Assembly (NCBI GenBank): GCA_902810755.1
Contig: CADDYT010000208.1
Location: 1 to 8,825, forward strand
Reading direction: 5' to 3'
DNA length: 8,825 nt
From: Chloroflexota bacterium
Lineage (GTDB): Bacteria; Chloroflexota; Ktedonobacteria; Ktedonobacterales; Ktedonobacteraceae
Notes under the pieces: generated by a model
Told to the model about the DNA's origin: nothing
Databases searched by the model: none
The model's input: the letters and a program-made list of their open reading frames with translations, nothing else
Position numbers and translations under genes: made by a program
Part shown: positions 6,566-8,825 of the stretch, one piece after another
Layout: each line of letters begins with the position of its first letter
Position numbering within the stretch: the first letter of the stretch is position 1

Positions 6566-8293
6566 CTAGCAGGTACCGCCAGTACACCACCACTGCCAGA
6601 TGTTGATGGTCTCCGACGCGCCCTCAGGAGCGGGTGCATAGTTATGCACAGTGTTCTTGTGCATAGCGATATCGACCGGGCTGTAGAGAGTGACGAAGGG
6701 GAAATCCGTCAGGTAGATCTGGTGGATCTGGTTGAAGACCTGCTGGCGAGCATTCGGATCAGCCGTGGCCTGCTCCTGCGCGAAGAGCTTATCCAGGGCA
6801 GGGTTGCAGTAGAAGTTGATGTTGAAACCGTTGGGCGGAATCTGGTTGCAGGAGAACAGGGCGGAGTCGTCGGCGTCATAGCTCAGCGAGTCCTCGAACT
6901 CAGCGATGTCATACCTGCCGGAGACCGCGCCAGTCGCCGGAGAGGCTTTGCCGCCGCTCAGGAAGGGGCCAAAGAAGGTGCTGGCCGGGTAGTTCTGGAT
7001 GTCGAGCTTAATGCCGATGGCCTGCATGTTCTGCTGGAGAATCAGTTCGTCGTCGGCGCGCCACAGGTTGTTGGCGGTCGTCGAGTAGTTGAACTCCAGG
7101 CGCATGCCATTCTGCGTCATGACGCCGTCAGAGCCCGGCTTCCAGCCGTGCTGTTCGAGCAAGGCTTTGGCTGCGGTGGGATCAAACTTCGGACAGGGAG
7201 CATTGGGTTCGTAGCCCGGTTTATACGCCTGACCGTGATCGGTACAGAGAGGCACCGCTTCACCGCGTCTGGCCGTCACGATCAGGGCCTGGTGGTCTAC
7301 CGCCATCGCCATCGCCTGGCGCACCTCCTGATACTTGCCCAGGATGGGGTTGTGGAAGTCGAAGTAGAAGGCTTCGAAGTTGGAGGCGTTGGGGTTGGAG
7401 GTCAGCGTGTAGTTGGTCAGCGCCTTGTAGGCGGGAACCTTCGTGACATCCAGGAACCAGGAGGAGTCGATGCTACCGGCCTGCAGGTCCTTCAGGATGG
7501 TATTCTGGTCGGTGACGATGCGGAACACCACGCTGTCGAGGTACGGATAGCCCTGAGAGGCCAGGTAGTAGTTGGGGTTGCGCACAACAGTGTAGTGGTC
7601 GCCCGGCTTGCTTTCCTTCATCATGAAGGGGCCGCTGGTCACCGACGGATCCAGGTTATCCGAGGAGGAAAGGATCTTGTCGGGAGCAATGCTGCTGAAA
7701 TGGTGAGCAGGCATAGGGGCTTCCAGCCCGTCAGTCCAGATGGAGAGGAAAGGCGAGAACGGGGCCTTCAGATGGAAGGTGATGGACAGGTGGTCGGATG
7801 AGACATCCGCGCTGGTGATGAGGTTCAGGCCGACGGTGCTGGCCGGGGTGAACTTCGGGTTCGTCCACAATCTCCAGGTGAAATCAACGTCGCGGGCATC
7901 CTCCGGCTGCCCGTCGGACCACTTGAGGCCAGGGCGCAGGTGGAACGTCCACGTCTTCAGGTCTGAGCTGATCCCGCCGTTGGCTACTGTCGGTATTTCG
8001 GTGGCAATACCGGGTTGAATCGTACCATTATAGGTACCTACGAACAGGGGAGCCCAGATCGACTGATCGACCATGTCGGAGAAGGTCTCGGACGAGGCAT
8101 TGGGGATCAGGGAGTCTGGCTCTTCGTACAGGTCATCGGTCCAGGTGCCGCCCTTGACCGGTGAGCCAGCAGACGGCGTCCCATTACTGCCCGGGCCAGT
8201 TGTGGGAGCGCCACACGCGCTGAACAGCAGGATCAGCAGCGAGAAGAGGGAAAGGACAATCGCTAGAGAGTGGGGTCTTGTTCTCTTGAGCAT
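6566..8293 (-). CDS. Solute-binding lipoprotein of the importer (SBP family 5, OppA/DppA-like)
   Basis: Extracellular receptor that captures the ligand and delivers it to the OppB/OppC-type channel; 575 residues. The N-terminus is a lipoprotein signal: basic MLKRTRPHS, hydrophobic stretch to residue 26, then LFSAC with C27 as the lipid-anchored cysteine. A Gly/Ser/Pro/Thr linker follows (28-48). Family 5 hallmarks are DLKTWTFHLRPGLKWSDGQP (111-130), then DVDFTW (135-140), SGPFMMKESKPGDHYTVVRNPNYY (220-243) and VRQAMAMAVDHQALI (324-338), in the usual order. Six cysteines besides C27 (350, 367, 482, 496, 570, 575) could form disulfides outside the cell. The last residues are unusual: WQWWCTGGTC. 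The ATG follows GGAGG by four bases (TTAGCTGAGGAGGAACT upstream). It is the first gene of the operon, 306 bases ahead of the permeases. The ligand (peptide, nickel, sugar or other) is not determinable. Confidence 0.93.
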   Translation of the reverse strand: MLKRTRPHSLAIVLSLFSLLILLFSACGAPTTGPGSNGTPSAGSPVKGGTWTDDLYEEPDSLIPNASSETFSDMVDQSIWAPLFVGTYNGTIQPGIATEIPTVANGGISSDLKTWTFHLRPGLKWSDGQPEDARDVDFTWRLWTNPKFTPASTVGLNLITSADVSSDHLSITFHLKAPFSPFLSIWTDGLEAPMPAHHFSSIAPDKILSSSDNLDPSVTSGPFMMKESKPGDHYTVVRNPNYYLASQGYPYLDSVVFRIVTDQNTILKDLQAGSIDSSWFLDVTKVPAYKALTNYTLTSNPNASNFEAFYFDFHNPILGKYQEVRQAMAMAVDHQALIVTARRGEAVPLCTDHGQAYKPGYEPNAPCPKFDPTAAKALLEQHGWKPGSDGVMTQNGMRLEFNYSTTANNLWRADDELILQQNMQAIGIKLDIQNYPASTFFGPFLSGGKASPATGAVSGRYDIAEFEDSLSYDADDSALFSCNQIPPNGFNINFYCNPALDKLFAQEQATADPNARQQVFNQIHQIYLTDFPFVTLYSPVDIAMHKNTVHNYAPAPEGASETINIWQWWCTGGTC

Positions 8294-8411
8294 AGTTCCT
8301 CCTCAGCTAAGATAACGACGACAAAGAGGCTTGCTTCCCAACGTCGGGAAACAACACGCACAGGTATCCTGCCACACATTGCGGCAAAGCAAATAGGCGC
8401 AAGGCACGGCC

Positions 8412-8428
8412 CTCACCCGCCGGGTGAG
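8412..8428 (-). other. Leader hairpin upstream of the binding-protein gene
   Basis: CTCACCC (8412-8418) pairs perfectly with GGGTGAG (8422-8428) around a three-base GCC loop, 119 bases upstream of the binding-protein ATG. If transcription starts near 8433 it would lie at the very 5' end of the mRNA, where it could stabilise the transcript. There is no match to a riboswitch class that I recognise. Confidence 0.4.
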
Positions 8429-8439
8429 CCTACACCAGC

Positions 8440-8470
8440 GTTATAAATATTACGTAACGTATATGCAGAC
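8440..8470 (-). promoter_or_regulatory. Possible promoter of the importer operon
   Basis: This AT-rich island holds the minus-strand hexamer TATAAC (8445-8440), one base from the -10 consensus, and the palindrome TTACGTAA (8450-8457). No good -35 hexamer stands at 16-18 bases, so either an activator is needed or the assignment is wrong. The location between the RecQ-type gene end and the binding-protein gene is where the operon promoter is expected. Start of transcription near 8433 would give a leader of about 140 bases. Confidence 0.3.
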
Positions 8471-8472
8471 TT

Positions 8473-8505
8473 CTCACATCAAATCCAGGCAGATTTGCAG
8501 GTGAG
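8473..8505. other. Two-step inverted repeat upstream of the putative promoter
   Basis: CTCAC (8473-8477) pairs with GTGAG (8501-8505), and CAAATC (8480-8485) pairs with GATTTG (8492-8497), separated by a small asymmetric internal loop and a six-base CAGGCA loop. It lies just upstream of the proposed -10 of the importer operon, a position suited to an operator or activator site, and downstream of the RecQ-type gene. The function is unproven. Confidence 0.35.
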
Positions 8506-8530
8506 GGTATCTTTCAACAAAATTCAGCAA

Positions 8531-8588
8531 TTGAGAGGAGAGAAGAGCGAGCTTTTTTTGCACTCCCTTCTCTCTTCTGTCCTCTCAA
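8531..8588 (-). terminator. Stem-loop at the end of the RecQ-type gene
   Basis: Bases 8531-8547 pair with 8572-8588 over 17 positions with a single mismatch, enclosing a 24-base loop that includes seven T's on the plus strand. On the minus strand the stem begins inside the RecQ-type stop codon and is followed by TTGCTGAATTTTG, a weakly T-rich tail. It is a plausible but non-canonical intrinsic terminator that separates the helicase gene from the importer operon. Confidence 0.5.
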
Positions 8589-8825
8589 CCAGCCTGTTTC
8601 AGTAGCTGATTGGCGATCACAATATCGACGGCGAGCGTTTTGTAGCCGACGGAATCGAAGAGGATGACCATTTTATCGCTCTCGTATCGCATGACGGTCC
8701 CCTCACCCCAGGTTTTGTGAACCACTTTACTGTTGACGGGAAACGGCTCGTTTTCCGCCTGCTCCTGCACATCGAGGCCGGCCTGGCAGATATCGCAGAA
8801 GCCGCAGGGGCCTTGATATGGCTCG
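8585..8825 (-). CDS. recQ: RecQ-family ATP-dependent DNA helicase, C-terminal fragment (gene continues beyond the window)
   Basis: Only the last 79 residues are present; the frame is open to the window edge, so the GTG at 8770 is an internal codon and not a start. The first visible residues are EPYQGPCGFCDICQAG. CGxCDxC preceded by EP is the end of the zinc-binding site of RecQ helicases, which unwind DNA 3' to 5' in recombination and repair. The following segment, VVHKTWGEGTVMRYESDKM and then ILFDSVGYKTL, has the V-H-x-x-W/F-G-x-G-x-V...F-D...G-x-K-x-L pattern of the small Tudor-like domain found at the ends of some RecQ and UvrD/PcrA helicases. No winged-helix or HRDC domain fits between the zinc site and the stop. 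The protein ends IANQLLKQAG. The identity is firm at family level. Confidence 0.85.
   Translation of the reverse strand, partial: EPYQGPCGFCDICQAGLDVQEQAENEPFPVNSKVVHKTWGEGTVMRYESDKMVILFDSVGYKTLAVDIVIANQLLKQAG

Noticed and set aside
6644..7801. Plus-strand open frame of 385 codons
   Set aside because: It lies wholly antisense to the solute-binding protein gene. The Val/Arg/Gly-rich repeat-like composition (VEVEVEGFEVGGVGVGG) mirrors codon usage of the opposite strand.
8294..8411. Possible riboswitch in the leader of the binding-protein gene
   Set aside because: Only short hairpins (for example TTCCC/GGGAA at 8335-8350) are visible. I could not match a known riboswitch core or a T-box.

Overview
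The window looks like a chromosomal stretch of a bacterium with moderately high GC. My best guess is the phylum Chloroflexota, possibly class Ktedonobacteria. This rests on the GC-rich intergenic repeat block, the style of the transporter proteins and a RecQ tail with a Tudor-like end. It is an inference from pattern memory, not from a search. No rRNA, tRNA, CRISPR array or transposase was seen.

Layout. Positions 1-234 hold a non-coding, GC-rich repeat block: a perfect 36-bp inverted repeat that can fold into a 93-bp hairpin, followed by about 2.3 copies of a 46-48 bp tandem repeat. An AT-richer leader follows, then a two-gene plus-strand operon (339-2122). It encodes an ABC-2 type exporter of the DrrA/DrrB kind, with ATPase and membrane protein separated by 2 bases. 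A perfect 38-bp palindrome (2129-2166) separates its end from the convergent minus-strand operon.

The main content is a complete five-gene ABC importer of the oligopeptide/dipeptide/nickel family, read right to left: lipoprotein solute-binding protein (8293-6566), OppB-type permease (6259-5297), OppC-type permease (5250-4300), OppD-type ATPase (4278-3196, TTG start) and OppF-type ATPase (3182-2169). The lipoprotein captures the ligand outside, the two permeases form the channel, and the two ATPases drive import. The last four genes are packed with gaps of 13-46 bases. A 306-base gap with three hairpins and an imperfect inverted repeat separates the binding protein from the permeases, which suggests separate control of the binding protein.

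At the right edge lies the C-terminus of a minus-strand RecQ-family helicase running out of the window: zinc-site cysteines followed directly by a Tudor-like tail. A stem-loop overlapping its stop codon is a possible terminator.

The gene content is ordinary. I did not find a convincing undescribed system. The points most worth checking are the repeat block, the long palindromes, the matched cysteine clusters in both importer ATPases, two start-codon decisions, and the short RecQ architecture.
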